Assembly: GCF_029968015.1 (NCBI RefSeq)
Contig: NZ_JASCIS010000063.1
Span: 1-41,080 of the forward strand
Length of the DNA: 41,080 nt
Direction: 5' to 3'
DNA from: Streptomyces luteolus
GTDB lineage: Bacteria > Actinomycetota > Actinomycetes > Streptomycetales > Streptomycetaceae
The notes below the pieces were generated by a model, which saw nothing but the letters and a program-made list of their open reading frames with translations, made no database searches and was not told the DNA's origin. Made by a program: the position numbers and the translations under genes. Position 1 is the stretch's first letter; each line of letters starts with the position of its first letter. Shown here piece after piece: positions 25,260-33,083 of the stretch.

Positions 25260-25952
25260 TCAGGCGACCGACGCGTTCATCTTGCGCGTCGAGATGATCT
25301 GGTCGATCAGGCCGTACGACAGCGCGTCCTCGGCAGTGAGGATCTTGTCGCGCTCGATGTCGTCGCGGATCTTGTCGATCGGCGTCGTCGAGTGCTTGGC
25401 CAGCATCTCCTCCAGCTGCGAACGCATGCGGAGGATCTCGTTCGCGGCGATCTCCAGGTCGGAGACCTGACCGCGGCCGGTCTCGCTGTACGGCTGGTGG
25501 ATCAGCACGCGCGCGTTCGGCAGGGCCATGCGCTTGCCGGGCGTACCGGCGGCGAGCAGGACCGCGGCGGCCGAGGCGGCCTGGCCCATGCAGACCGTCT
25601 GGATGTCCGGCTTCACGAACTGCATCGTGTCGTAGATCGCGGTGAGCGCCGTGAAGGAGCCGCCGGGGCTGTTGATGTAGACCGAGATGTCCCGGTCCGG
25701 GTCCATCGACTCCAGGCACAGGAGCTGCGCCATGACGTCGTTGGCGGAGGCGTCGTCGATCTGCACGCCGAGGAAGATCACGCGCTCCTCGAACAGCTTC
25801 GCGTACGGGTCGTACTCACGCACGCCCTGCGAGGTGCGCTCGACGAAGCGCGGGATGACGTACCGGGACTCGGCGCTCGGGCCGGTGTACTGGCCGGCGG
25901 CCTGCTCGGCGCGCACGCGGTCGTAGAGGCCGCTGCCGGGGAAATCGTTCAC
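25260..25952 (-). CDS. clpP2: ATP-dependent Clp protease proteolytic subunit ClpP2
   Basis: A 230-residue serine peptidase of the mixed ClpP1P2 tetradecamer. Catalytic Ser lies in CMGQAASAAAVLL, His in VLIHQPYSE, and Asp in the RDDIERDKILTAEDALSYGLID segment. SVYINSPGGSFTALTAIYDTMQ is the usual substrate-lining strand. The N-terminal ~45 residues are longer than in E. coli ClpP and probably processed. The start has a GGAG ribosome binding site (TCCTGGAG-like on the mRNA side is absent, but AGGAGAACCCC precedes the ATG). It is downstream of clpP1, with an unusually large hairpin in the intervening gap. Confidence 0.97.
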   Translation of the reverse strand: MNDFPGSGLYDRVRAEQAAGQYTGPSAESRYVIPRFVERTSQGVREYDPYAKLFEERVIFLGVQIDDASANDVMAQLLCLESMDPDRDISVYINSPGGSFTALTAIYDTMQFVKPDIQTVCMGQAASAAAVLLAAGTPGKRMALPNARVLIHQPYSETGRGQVSDLEIAANEILRMRSQLEEMLAKHSTTPIDKIRDDIERDKILTAEDALSYGLIDQIISTRKMNASVA

Positions 25953-25990
25953 TGGGGTTCTCCTGGAGTGAGCTGGGTCGGCTGGGGGCG

Positions 25991-26053
25991 AGGGGCTGCT
26001 GTCACGCCCCCGCCGTCCGTCCGGCGGCAGGCGGGGGTGTGGCAGCAGCCCCT
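25991..26053 (-). other. Large intercistronic hairpin between clpP1 and clpP2
   Basis: AGGGGCTGCTGTCAC… (25991-26014) pairs imperfectly with 26030-26053; both outer 9-bp and inner CGCCCCCGCC segments match with a few mismatches. Located right before clpP2 translation initiation, it may be an mRNA processing site or a stability element that sets the clpP1:clpP2 ratio. Confidence 0.7.
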
Positions 26054-26062
26054 CAGGGGCGC

Positions 26063-26680
26063 TCAGGCCCCGGTGCCGCCGCCGCCCGGCATTCCGGCGG
26101 CCGTGGGCATGATGTCGTCGATGAGGCCGTACTCCTTGGCCTCCTGCGGGTCGAACCAGCGGTCGCGGTCCGAGTCGCGGGTCACCTGCTCGACGGTCTG
26201 GCCGGTGTGGAAGGCCGTCAGCTCGGCCATCTTCTTCTTGGTCAGCAGCAGCCGCTCGGCGTGGATCTTGATGTCCGACGCGGAACCCGCGAGGCCCGCG
26301 GACGGCTGGTGGATCAGGATCTCGGCGTTCGGCAGGGCGAAGCGCTTGCCGGGGGTGCCCGCGCTGAGCAGGAACTGGCCCATGGAGGCGGCCATGCCCA
26401 TGGCGATCGTCACCACGTCGTTCTTGATGTACTGCATGGTGTCGTAGATCGCCATGCCGGCCGTGATCGAGCCACCGGGGCTGTTGATGTAAAGGAAGAT
26501 GTCCTTTTCCGGGTCGGCGGCCAGGAGCAGCAGCTGCGCGGTGATCTTGTTGGCAATGTCGTCGTCGACCGGCTGACCGAGGAAGATGATCCGCTCGTTG
26601 AGCAGCCGGTTGTAGACCTGGTCGCCGAGGCCACCACCGATGGAGGGCTCGCCGGCGGCGGAGGGCATCAGATTCGTCAC
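26063..26680 (-). CDS. clpP1: ATP-dependent Clp protease proteolytic subunit ClpP1
   Basis: A 205-residue ClpP subunit. Catalytic residues are Ser in GMAASMGQFLL, His in ILIHQPSAG and Asp in DSDRDRWFDPQEAKEYGLID. The FLYINSPGGSITAGMAIYDTMQ strand and the GGGGTGA C-terminus are typical of streptomycete ClpP1. I chose the GTG at 26680 (MTNLMPSAAGEPSIGGG), which follows AGGTGG. A longer version from GTG 26722 (MRRPGAVARRAGGY…) is also plausible and is the form I recall for S. coelicolor. It is first gene of the clpP1P2 operon and has a promoter and a ClgR-type operator upstream. Confidence 0.95.
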   Translation of the reverse strand: MTNLMPSAAGEPSIGGGLGDQVYNRLLNERIIFLGQPVDDDIANKITAQLLLLAADPEKDIFLYINSPGGSITAGMAIYDTMQYIKNDVVTIAMGMAASMGQFLLSAGTPGKRFALPNAEILIHQPSAGLAGSASDIKIHAERLLLTKKKMAELTAFHTGQTVEQVTRDSDRDRWFDPQEAKEYGLIDDIMPTAAGMPGGGGTGA

Positions 26681-26777
26681 GTATCCACCTGCTCGTCTTG
26701 CGACGGCGCCGGGCCGTCTCACGTCTTCTGCGGGCCAGGAGCCTCTTTCGGGGACTCCCCTGCCCTCGTAGTTATGG

Positions 26778-26783
26778 ACCCTA
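26778..26783 (-). promoter_or_regulatory. Probable clpP1 -10 element
   Basis: On the minus strand the hexamer is TAGGGT, a perfect streptomycete TAGPuPuT -10 sequence. No good -35 hexamer is visible 17-18 nt upstream, which fits a promoter that depends on an activator bound at the ClgR-type box farther up. Transcription would start ~90 nt before the GTG at 26680. Confidence 0.55.
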
Positions 26784-26821
26784 ACGCGCGGGTCCCTTCG
26801 GGGAATCCCGGAGAGGGAACT

Positions 26822-26835
26822 GTTCGCTGTGAGCG
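26822..26835. promoter_or_regulatory. ClgR-type operator upstream of clpP1P2
   Basis: GTTCGCTGTGAGCG fits the reported ClgR consensus GTTCGC-N5-GCG exactly. ClgR is the actinobacterial activator of clpP1P2, clpC1 and lon. The box lies about 40 bp upstream of the likely -10, the position expected for an activator. Confidence 0.7.
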
Positions 26836-26846
26836 CAGGTTCCTCG

Positions 26847-26976
26847 CAGGGGCGGTCAGGGGTACGCGCGGGGTGCCCCGTCAGGGGCGGTCGGGGGTAC
26901 GCGCCGGGTGCCCCGTCAGGGGCGGTCGGGGGTACGCGCCGGGTGCCCCGTCAGGGGCGCGGGGAACTGCGCGACC
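26847..26976. repeat. Three 35-bp tandem repeats ending in a dispersed 26-bp repeat
   Basis: Units start at 26847, 26882 and 26917; the second and third are identical and the first differs at a few bases. The third runs into 26951-26976, a sequence identical to 36353-36378 and, inverted, to most of 36276-36298. The dispersed piece (TCAGGGGCGCGGGGAACTGC…) is one I recall as widespread in Streptomyces genomes. The block lies between tig and clpP1, upstream of the ClgR box. Confidence 0.8.
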
Positions 26977-27079
26977 AGCCCGCGACGGGCCGCGGCCGCC
27001 GTAGGACAGACCGTGGCAGACGCGTCTGCGGCTCGTGGGGGCTGAGCGCGCAGTCCCCCGCGCCCCCGACGGGGACGCG

Positions 27080-27114
27080 TGAGCCCCCGGAACCTGCCAG
27101 GTTCCGGGGGCTCA
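27080..27114 (-). terminator. Trigger factor gene terminator
   Basis: TGAGCCCCCGGAACCT (27080-27095) and 27099-27114 form a perfect 16-bp stem with a three-base loop, 26 nt after the tig stop. Confidence 0.9.
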
Positions 27115-27139
27115 GTACCGCTTATGCAGAGCGCGAAGC

Positions 27140-28510
27140 TCAGGCCTCGGACTTGGCCTCGTCCGCCTCGACGGTCTCGCCGCCCTCGGAGGCCTCCTCC
27201 TCGTCCGAGAGGTCGACGACCTCACCATTCGTGTCCTTGACCGTGGCGGCCTCGACGACGACCGCGAGGGCCTTGCCGCGGGCGACCTCGCCGACCAGCA
27301 TCGGGACCTGGCCGCCCTCGACGACGGCCTGGGCGAACTGGTCGGGGGACATGCCGGAGGACTGGGCGCGCCGCATGAGGTGCTCGGTGAGCTCCTCCTG
27401 GTTGACGTTCAGCTTCTCCTTGTTGACCAGCTCGTCGAGGACGAACTGGGTCTTGATGCCCTTGACGGCCTGCTCGCGGGTCTCGGCTTCGAAGTCCTCG
27501 GCCGACTTGCCCTGGATCTCCAGGTACTTGGCGAGGTCGAGGCCCATCTGCGCGAGCTGGTGGTTCTCGAGGTTGTGCTTACGGGTGTGGACCTCGTCCT
27601 CGAGCAGCTTCTCGGGGACGGGCACCTCGACCAGCTCGAGCAGCTTCTCCAGGACGCGCTCCTGGGCCTGCGTGGCCTGGTCGTACTGCTTCATGTTCTC
27701 GAGGCGCTTGCGGCTGTCCGCCTTGAGCTCGTCCAGGGTGTCGAACTCGGAGGCCAGCTGCGCGAACTCGTCGTCGAGCTCGGGCAGTTCGCGCGCGGCG
27801 ACCTGCGTGACCTTGACGGTGACCTCGGCGTCCTTGCCCTCGGCGGAGCCGCCCTTGAGCTGCGAGGTGAAGGTGGCCTCGCCGCCGCTCTCCAGACCGG
27901 TGACGGCCTCGTCGATGCCGTCGAGGAGCTCGCCGGAGCCGATGGTGTACGAGACACCGCCCGCGACGCCGTCCTCGAGGACCTCGCCCTCGACCTTGGC
28001 CTCCAGGTCGATGGTGAGCACGTCACCCTCGGCGGCGGCGCGCTCGACCGGGGTCGTGGACGCGAAGCGCTCGCGGAGCTGCTCCACGGACTTCTCGACG
28101 TCCTCGTCGGTGACCTCGACCGCGTCGACCTCGACCTCGATGCCGGAGTAGTCCGGGATCTCGATCTCGGGGCGGATGTCGACCTCGGCGGTGAAGTTCA
28201 GCGTCTCGCCGTCCTTCAGCTCCGTGATGTCGACCTCGGGCTGGCCGAGGACGTTGAGCTCGGCCTCGTTGACCGCCTCGGTGTAGAACTTCGGCAGCGC
28301 GTCGTTGACCGCCTCTTCGAGGACCGCACCGCGGCCGAAGCGCTGGTCGATGACGCGCGCGGGGATCTTGCCCTTGCGGAAGCCCTTGACCGTGACCTGC
28401 TGGTTGATCTTCTTGTACGCCGCGTCGAGGCTGTCCTTGAGCTCCTCGAAGGGCACCTCGACAGTGAGCCGAACCCGGGTCGGGTTCAGGGTCTCCACGG
28501 CGCTCTTCAC
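27140..28510 (-). CDS. tig: Trigger factor
   Basis: A 456-residue ribosome-associated chaperone and peptidyl-prolyl isomerase. The N-terminal ribosome-binding domain has VKGFRKGKIPARVIDQRFG, containing the GFRxGxxP ribosome-docking signature. The FKBP domain (~160-240) includes GDVLTIDLEAKVEGE and YTIGSGELLDGIDEAVTGL. The helical C-terminal domain follows, and the tail is acidic (LSDEEEASEGGETVEADEAKSEA). The GTG at 28510 is eight bases after AAGGAG and gives MKSAVETLNPTRVRLTVEV. It is close upstream of clpP1P2-clpX in transcription order, the usual protein-quality-control arrangement, but has its own promoter and terminator. Confidence 0.97.
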   Translation of the reverse strand: MKSAVETLNPTRVRLTVEVPFEELKDSLDAAYKKINQQVTVKGFRKGKIPARVIDQRFGRGAVLEEAVNDALPKFYTEAVNEAELNVLGQPEVDITELKDGETLNFTAEVDIRPEIEIPDYSGIEVEVDAVEVTDEDVEKSVEQLRERFASTTPVERAAAEGDVLTIDLEAKVEGEVLEDGVAGGVSYTIGSGELLDGIDEAVTGLESGGEATFTSQLKGGSAEGKDAEVTVKVTQVAARELPELDDEFAQLASEFDTLDELKADSRKRLENMKQYDQATQAQERVLEKLLELVEVPVPEKLLEDEVHTRKHNLENHQLAQMGLDLAKYLEIQGKSAEDFEAETREQAVKGIKTQFVLDELVNKEKLNVNQEELTEHLMRRAQSSGMSPDQFAQAVVEGGQVPMLVGEVARGKALAVVVEAATVKDTNGEVVDLSDEEEASEGGETVEADEAKSEA

Positions 28511-28649
28511 GGTTCGGTCTCCTTGGTGGCTGACTTCTTGGGTTCTGCTGGGCCTGGCCCCGCCGCGACTGGGCGGTGGGAGGGCTTCAGCGGATTGGGT
28601 CGCCCGGGAGAACTTCATCAGACGTGAGACACACGGGCGCGCAGCTTGC

Positions 28650-28678
28650 ATAGTAACCGCAGCAGGTACGCGCCCCAA
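28650..28678 (-). promoter_or_regulatory. Probable tig promoter
   Basis: Minus-strand hexamers TTGGGG (28673-28678) and TACTAT (28650-28655) are 17 nt apart, fitting a vegetative (HrdB-type) promoter. The start point would be ~130 nt before the tig GTG. Confidence 0.5.
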
Positions 28679-28805
28679 AAGGCGATCTTGACGGACCGCG
28701 CCGAGCGGCCCCCGTACCCGTACGACAGCGAAGAACCACCGGGTTCCATGGCGGGCCACGGGGAACGTCGGAGAACGTCGGAAACGCCGAGGGAATCAGT
28801 GCTGG

Positions 28806-28879
28806 TCGGGGTGGCGGGATTTGAACCCACGGCCTTCCGCTCCCAAAGCGGACGCGCTACCAAGCTGCGCCACACCCCG
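28806..28879 (-). tRNA. tRNA-Pro (anticodon TGG)
   Basis: A 74-nt cloverleaf: acceptor arms CGGGGTG/CACCCCG, D arm GCGCAGCTTGGTAGCGC, anticodon loop TTTGGGA with TGG at 34-36, and T arm GTGGGTTCAAATCCCGC. CCA is not encoded. A TACCCT -10-like hexamer lies just upstream. It diverges from tRNA-Gly. Confidence 0.96.
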
Positions 28880-29084
28880 TCGGTGCGACACGTAGGGTAC
28901 ATGCCCGCCGAGCATGCGGCTCCCGCATTGTTCATGGGGGTACGGAGGGGGCTTCGAAGGGGATTCGCGGGGGCGCGGGAGGGGTTTCGCGGGGACCTCG
29001 GAAGGATGGGGTGTGCGCCGCGGGGGGCCGACCCGCTACGATGCTCTTCGTACCGCGGTCGGCGTGACCTGCGGTGCGGTGCTT

Positions 29085-29155
29085 GCGGGCGTAGCTCAAT
29101 GGTAGAGCCCTAGTCTTCCAAACTAGCTACGCGGGTTCGATTCCCGTCGCCCGCT
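29085..29155 (+). tRNA. tRNA-Gly (anticodon TCC)
   Basis: A 71-nt cloverleaf: acceptor GCGGGCG/CGCCCGC, D arm GCTCAATGGTAGAGC, anticodon loop CTTCCAA with TCC, and T arm GCGGGTTCGATTCCCGT. CCA is not encoded. A TACGAT -10-like hexamer lies at 29036-29041, and a canonical terminator follows directly. Confidence 0.96.
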
Positions 29156-29160
29156 CTGTG

Positions 29161-29221
29161 GCCTCCGGCCCGGTCCGTTTCGCGCGAGAGCGCAGACACG
29201 GACCGGGCCGGAGGCTTTTTC
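29161..29221 (+). terminator. Canonical rho-independent terminator of tRNA-Gly
   Basis: A perfect 18-bp stem (GCCTCCGGCCCGGTCCGT against 29198-29215) with a 19-nt loop and a run of five or more T, six bases after the tRNA. It is the clearest U-tract terminator in the window. Confidence 0.95.
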
Positions 29222-29278
29222 GCGTGCGCGGGCGGACACCGCGGCCGACGGGCTCGGGCGGAACCGGATGCCCGGGCG

Positions 29279-29482
29279 TCAGAACTGGATGGAGTTGAGG
29301 GTCTCCGCTATCGAGTCCAGGAAGCGTTGGATGTCGTCGGCCATGCCGGTCGAGGCCAGGAAGAAGCCGAAGAGTATGGCGACGACCGCAGGCCCCGCCT
29401 TGAGCGAGCCCCCGCGGATCAGCACCACAAGAATGATCGCCAACAGCAGCACCACAGACAGCGAAATCGCCACATTGATCAC
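29279..29482 (-). CDS. Small two-segment membrane protein, streptomycete conserved hypothetical
   Basis: A 67-residue protein with two hydrophobic segments (VAISLSVVLLLAIILVVLI and GPAVVAILFGFFLASTGM) joined by a short RGGSLKAG turn, and an amphipathic C-terminus (DDIQRFLDSIAETLNSIQF). I recall close relatives across Streptomyces next to tRNA genes, function unknown. The GTG at 29482 is used, but an in-frame GTG at 29473 has better spacing from the AGGGTG purine stretch. Confidence 0.72.
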   Translation of the reverse strand: MINVAISLSVVLLLAIILVVLIRGGSLKAGPAVVAILFGFFLASTGMADDIQRFLDSIAETLNSIQF

Positions 29483-30276
29483 ACCCTAGGTCGGTCCGCA
29501 CTCCCGCTCGGAGGCACGCACCCCGCACGCCCCCGCCAGAACCATCGTGCCACCAACGGGCCCTGGCTATGCGGCGGGTGAGACATCGTTGGCCAATGAC
29601 GAGCACGTCCGTACGGCCCCGCGCGGCACCGGCGCACCACCGGGGCGCACGCACGCAACTGTGGCACCTGGGACGCCGGGCGCCGGAAGTCCGCGGTGTG
29701 GCCGGAATTCGGCGTTGGAGACGGCCGCGGATTTCGGCTTGATCGTTTCCCTGTGCGACAGCGGTCACACCCCCGCGCATACCTCGGCTGTGACGGCGCA
29801 CACGTATCCCACTTCCGGGAGTTGTTCTGCGCGTTCGCAGGGAATTCGAATTGTCGGTGCCGCCACATCGCCTCGATTGATCCCCGGGCTCCGCGACGGT
29901 GTGGGCAAGTTCTCGCGGTGGTCCGGTGGTTGAGGGAATCGCGTAATTGAAGCGGGACATTTCACCGGAGTCGCCTGCGGACGATATGCCCCGATCAATC
30001 CGGATCAAGAAGGACACAACGGGCGTACATTCAGGCCGCATTGGTGAGATGGATCTCCCTGCGAAGCCTGTGAAGTCCCTATGAGTGAGGGCATGAGGGC
30101 GGCATGTGAGGGTACTCGGACAGGCATAAGCGGATATCGCGCCGGTAGTCCGCAGACGTTTTACGAAAACACTCGTCCGCCGCTAGGGTGCATCAGATGT
30201 TCCACGCTGCCTCCTCCACCTCCGAAGGCGCAGTGCGGTCACGGATCGACTTCCCGAGTACGTGGCGGGAGGGCCT
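29483..30276. other. Gene-poor 794-nt intergenic region of lower GC
   Basis: No open frame here shows convincing codon bias; short frames in both strands lack family motifs and good ribosome binding sites. GC is visibly lower than in the flanks (runs such as GGGAATTCGAATTG and GCGTAATTGAAGCG). A promoter-like pair lies near the right end. The region may hold a decayed gene, an sRNA or a regulatory region for the acyltransferase; nothing more can be said. Confidence 0.4.
30160..30189 (+). promoter_or_regulatory. Possible promoter of the acyltransferase gene
   Basis: TTTACG (30160-30165) and TAGGGT (30184-30189) are 18 nt apart; the -10 is a good streptomycete match, the -35 weak. The implied 5' leader is ~80 nt. 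Confidence 0.4.
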
Positions 30277-31458
30277 GTGACGAATTCGCTGCGCCCGGGT
30301 GGCCACCAGAGAAACCCGCTGCCCCCGGCCGGGGAATCGGCATCCGCTGTGCCGAACCCGCGGCCGTCGCAGGGCGGAACAGACGCGTCCGCCGACGCGA
30401 GCACGCGGACCGCGCCCGGCGCGAAGCCCGCGAAACAGCGTGACGCCTTCTTCGACAACGCGAAGTACTTGGCCATTGTGCTGGTCGCGATGGGGCACTC
30501 ATGGGAGCCGCTGACAGACGGAAGCCGCGCCGCCGAGGCGCTGTACATGACCGTCTACACGTTCCACATGCCGGCCTTCATCCTGATCTCCGGCTATTTC
30601 TCGCGCAGTTTCGACATGCGCGCGGACCGGCTCAAGCGCCTGGTGACGGGTGTGCTCGTGCCGTTCGTGATCTTCGAGGTCGCGTACACCTTCTTCAAGA
30701 GGTGGGCGGACGACGATCCGACGCAGCCGATCAGCCTGCTCGACCCCTGGTACCTGACCTGGTTCCTGGCCGCGCTGTTCGTCTGGCGGATGACCACTCC
30801 GCTGTGGAAGCTGGTGCGCTGGCCGATTCCGCTGTCGATCGCGATCGCCGTGCTCGCCTCGGTCTCGCCCGACATCGGCGACGACCTCGATCTGCAGCGC
30901 GTCCTGCAGTTCCTGCCGTTCTTCGTCATCGGCCTGTTCATGAAGCCGGAGCACTTCCAGCTCGTGCGGCGTCGTGAGGTCAAGCTGCTCTCGATCCCGG
31001 TCTTCGCGTGCGCGCTGCTGCTCGCGTACTGGGCCGGGCCGCGGATGACGTCGGCGTGGTTCTACCACCGCGACAGCGCGCAGGAGTTGGGGGCGCCGTG
31101 GTGGAGCGGTGTCGTGATGACGCTCGCGCTGCTCGGCTGCTCGCTGGTCCTCGTCGCCTGCTTCTTCGCCTGGGTTCCCAAACGGAAGATGTGGTTCACG
31201 ATCCTTGGCGCGGGCACGCTGTACGGCTACCTGCTGCACGGCTTCCTCGCCAAGGGCTCCCGCTTCTGGGGCTGGTTCGACGACTACGAGTGGCTGCACA
31301 AGCCACTCGGCGAGATCTTCGTGACCGTGGTCGCGGCGGCGGTCGTCACAGTTCTGTGCACCCCGCCGGTGCAGCGGGCGTTCCGCTTCGCGATGGAGCC
31401 GAGGATGGAGTGGGCGTTCAAGCGGGACGCGGCGGCGGTTGCGCGGTCGCGTCGGTAG
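30277..31458 (+). CDS. Acyltransferase family 3 membrane protein
   Basis: A 393-residue integral membrane acyltransferase (the fucose 4-O-acetylase-like group), likely adding acetyl or other acyl groups to a cell-surface glycan or a metabolite. After a ~55-residue disordered Pro/Ala tail comes the active-site strand RDAFFDNAKYLAIVLVAMGHSWEPL, where the conserved His lies, then FHMPAFILISGYFSRSF, the hallmark R/xSGF-type second motif, and about ten membrane segments to the end. The GTG at 30277 follows GGGAGGG; a GTG at 30262 would add five residues. It has no neighbours in its own direction, so the substrate cannot be inferred. Confidence 0.85.
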   Translation: MTNSLRPGGHQRNPLPPAGESASAVPNPRPSQGGTDASADASTRTAPGAKPAKQRDAFFDNAKYLAIVLVAMGHSWEPLTDGSRAAEALYMTVYTFHMPAFILISGYFSRSFDMRADRLKRLVTGVLVPFVIFEVAYTFFKRWADDDPTQPISLLDPWYLTWFLAALFVWRMTTPLWKLVRWPIPLSIAIAVLASVSPDIGDDLDLQRVLQFLPFFVIGLFMKPEHFQLVRRREVKLLSIPVFACALLLAYWAGPRMTSAWFYHRDSAQELGAPWWSGVVMTLALLGCSLVLVACFFAWVPKRKMWFTILGAGTLYGYLLHGFLAKGSRFWGWFDDYEWLHKPLGEIFVTVVAAAVVTVLCTPPVQRAFRFAMEPRMEWAFKRDAAAVARSRR

Positions 31459-31501
31459 GTCTTAAGGAGGACGACCCGCACCGTTGTCCGGGGCTCGGCA
31501 C

Positions 31502-31520
31502 CTGGGGGCTGCGCCCCCAG
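31502..31520. terminator. Small hairpin between convergent genes
   Basis: CTGGGGGC and GCCCCCAG form a perfect 8-bp stem with a three-base loop, ~44 nt past the acyltransferase stop and near the MinD-like gene end. Probably part of a bidirectional terminator with the 27-bp repeat beside it. Confidence 0.6.
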
Positions 31521-31548
31521 ACCCCCGCTTCATCGGCCTGCGGCCTCG

Positions 31549-31575
31549 TCCTCAAACGCCGGACGGGCTGGATTT
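31549..31575. repeat. 27-bp dispersed repeat (Streptomyces 3'-end type)
   Basis: Identical over 27 bases to the reverse complement of 39980-40006, which is one arm of a long hairpin near rpiB. It overlaps the last bases of the MinD-like gene and supplies part of its TAA stop. I recall this sequence (…CAAACGCCGGACGGGCT…) as common at gene ends in Streptomyces. Confidence 0.85.
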
Positions 31576-33061
31576 ACGGTCGCCTGAGCGACAGCGCCAG
31601 CGCCTCCGCCGCAACCTGTGTGACCGCCTCGCGGGTCGAGTGGGCGAGCAGTTCTGTGCTGATCTCGCCGCCGGCCGCGAGGTGGCGGTCGTACGGCAGG
31701 AGATGTACGGCCGCTCCCGTGGCGCGCAGCTTCTCGACCGCCTTGTCCACGTCGAGGCCCCCGTGCGGCACGGCCTCCGTGAGGACGACGACCGTGCCCG
31801 CGACGACCTGCCGGGGCAGGCCCGACATCCACTTCAGTACGGAGTGGGTGCTGGCCACGCCCTCGAACGTGGCGGGGGCGACCAGGACCCGGGAGTGGGC
31901 GGCGGAGAGCGCCGTGCGGGCCACCTCTGCGGGCAGGGTCTCGCAGTCCACGACGGTCACGCCGAAGTAGCGGCGCAGCGCCACCATGGCCTTCTCGTAC
32001 GCCTTGGTGTCGAGCATCGCGCCGACCTCGCCCTTGCTGCCCGGCAACAGCCAGGCGTTGTCGGGGAGTTGGACGAGGTAGCCGGTGACGTCGAGCAGGG
32101 ACATGGACGGTTCGAGCATCCCGGCGAGGTCGCGCACCGTCCAGCGCAGCGACTCGGCGCCGAGCCGGAACGGCAGGGTGCCGAGTGCCGGGTCGGCCTC
32201 CACGAGCAGCACCGGGTCGTGCCGGTAGTGCGCGTAGGTCCGGCCGAGCAGCGCGGCGACCGTGGACTTGCCCGCGCCGCCCCGGATCGAGGTGACGGCG
32301 ATCTGCCGCCCCGTGGCCACCGGCTGCTGCAGCGTCTCGGCGGTACGGGAGGCCTCGGCGACCTCGCGCGCCGCCGACGAGGAGACGGTGCGGCGCACGG
32401 CCCGCAGGGCGCGGCCGACGAGCGGTTCGCCGTGCCGCGGCTTGCGCCGGGTTCCGGCGAGCGAGTCGTCCACGACCGGCAGCGAGCTGAACGTGCCGGG
32501 CGCGGGGGCCGCGCCGGGCGGGGCGTACGGGGACCGCGGCGGGGCCTGCGGGGGCGCGGCGGGCGGCTGGGTCTGCTGTTCGACTGCCGTGGGGCGGCCG
32601 AGCGGGGGCGCGGCGGAGAGGTCCGGGGCGGAGGAGGGCACCGGTACGGACGGGATGACGGCTGTCACCTCTTCCGGAGCGGGCATCGATGAGGGCACCG
32701 AACCGTCGGGCCGCGCGGGCGGAAGCGGTACTGAGACCCCTTCGGGGACGACGTCCCTGAGTACGGCGGTCGGGGCGTCGGGAAGCGGCACGGCCGGGGC
32801 GGGAGCCGGGGCGGGAGCCTGCGCAGGCGCCGGTGCCGGACTCGGGGCAGGGGTCGGTGCGGGAGTCGGCTCCGCGAAGTCGTCGAGGAGCGGAGGAGCA
32901 TCGGCGGTGCGGGTACCGGTGCCCGCTCCCGTTCCCGTTCCCGTTCCCGTACCCCCACTGTCCGTGGCCTTCGCCAAGGACGGGCCGGGCGAGCCCGCAC
33001 CGTGTACCGCCTCCGGGCCCGTGTGGTGCTCGGGCCGGTCCTGGTCTCCGTTCGGCATCAT
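31574..33061 (-). CDS. MinD/ParA-like ATPase with long Pro/Ala-rich N-terminus
   Basis: A 495-residue protein. The first ~235 residues are disordered: a GT run coded by a hexanucleotide repeat (GTTCCC units near 32926-32950), then PAPAPA-type repeats. The C-terminal ~250 residues are a P-loop ATPase of the MinD/ParA class with the Walker A segment VTSIRGGAGKSTVAALLG; the signature lysine of the deviant motif (KGG) is Arg here. Walker B-like VTVVDCETLP and LLVEADPALGTLPFRLGAE follow. Such ATPases with Pro-rich tails occur beside type VII secretion genes, and the gene just upstream encodes an EccD-like protein, so a role in a membrane secretion complex is inferred. ATG 33061 or 33058; purine-rich GGGAGAGGG upstream. 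Confidence 0.8.
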   Translation of the reverse strand: MMPNGDQDRPEHHTGPEAVHGAGSPGPSLAKATDSGGTGTGTGTGAGTGTRTADAPPLLDDFAEPTPAPTPAPSPAPAPAQAPAPAPAPAVPLPDAPTAVLRDVVPEGVSVPLPPARPDGSVPSSMPAPEEVTAVIPSVPVPSSAPDLSAAPPLGRPTAVEQQTQPPAAPPQAPPRSPYAPPGAAPAPGTFSSLPVVDDSLAGTRRKPRHGEPLVGRALRAVRRTVSSSAAREVAEASRTAETLQQPVATGRQIAVTSIRGGAGKSTVAALLGRTYAHYRHDPVLLVEADPALGTLPFRLGAESLRWTVRDLAGMLEPSMSLLDVTGYLVQLPDNAWLLPGSKGEVGAMLDTKAYEKAMVALRRYFGVTVVDCETLPAEVARTALSAAHSRVLVAPATFEGVASTHSVLKWMSGLPRQVVAGTVVVLTEAVPHGGLDVDKAVEKLRATGAAVHLLPYDRHLAAGGEISTELLAHSTREAVTQVAAEALALSLRRP

Positions 33062-33083
33062 GTCCCTCTCCCCTGCTGCCCGT

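Noticed and set aside
30081..30443. A small plus-strand gene before the acyltransferase
   Set aside because: Overlaps the probable promoter and the acyltransferase start, poor codon bias, no motifs.
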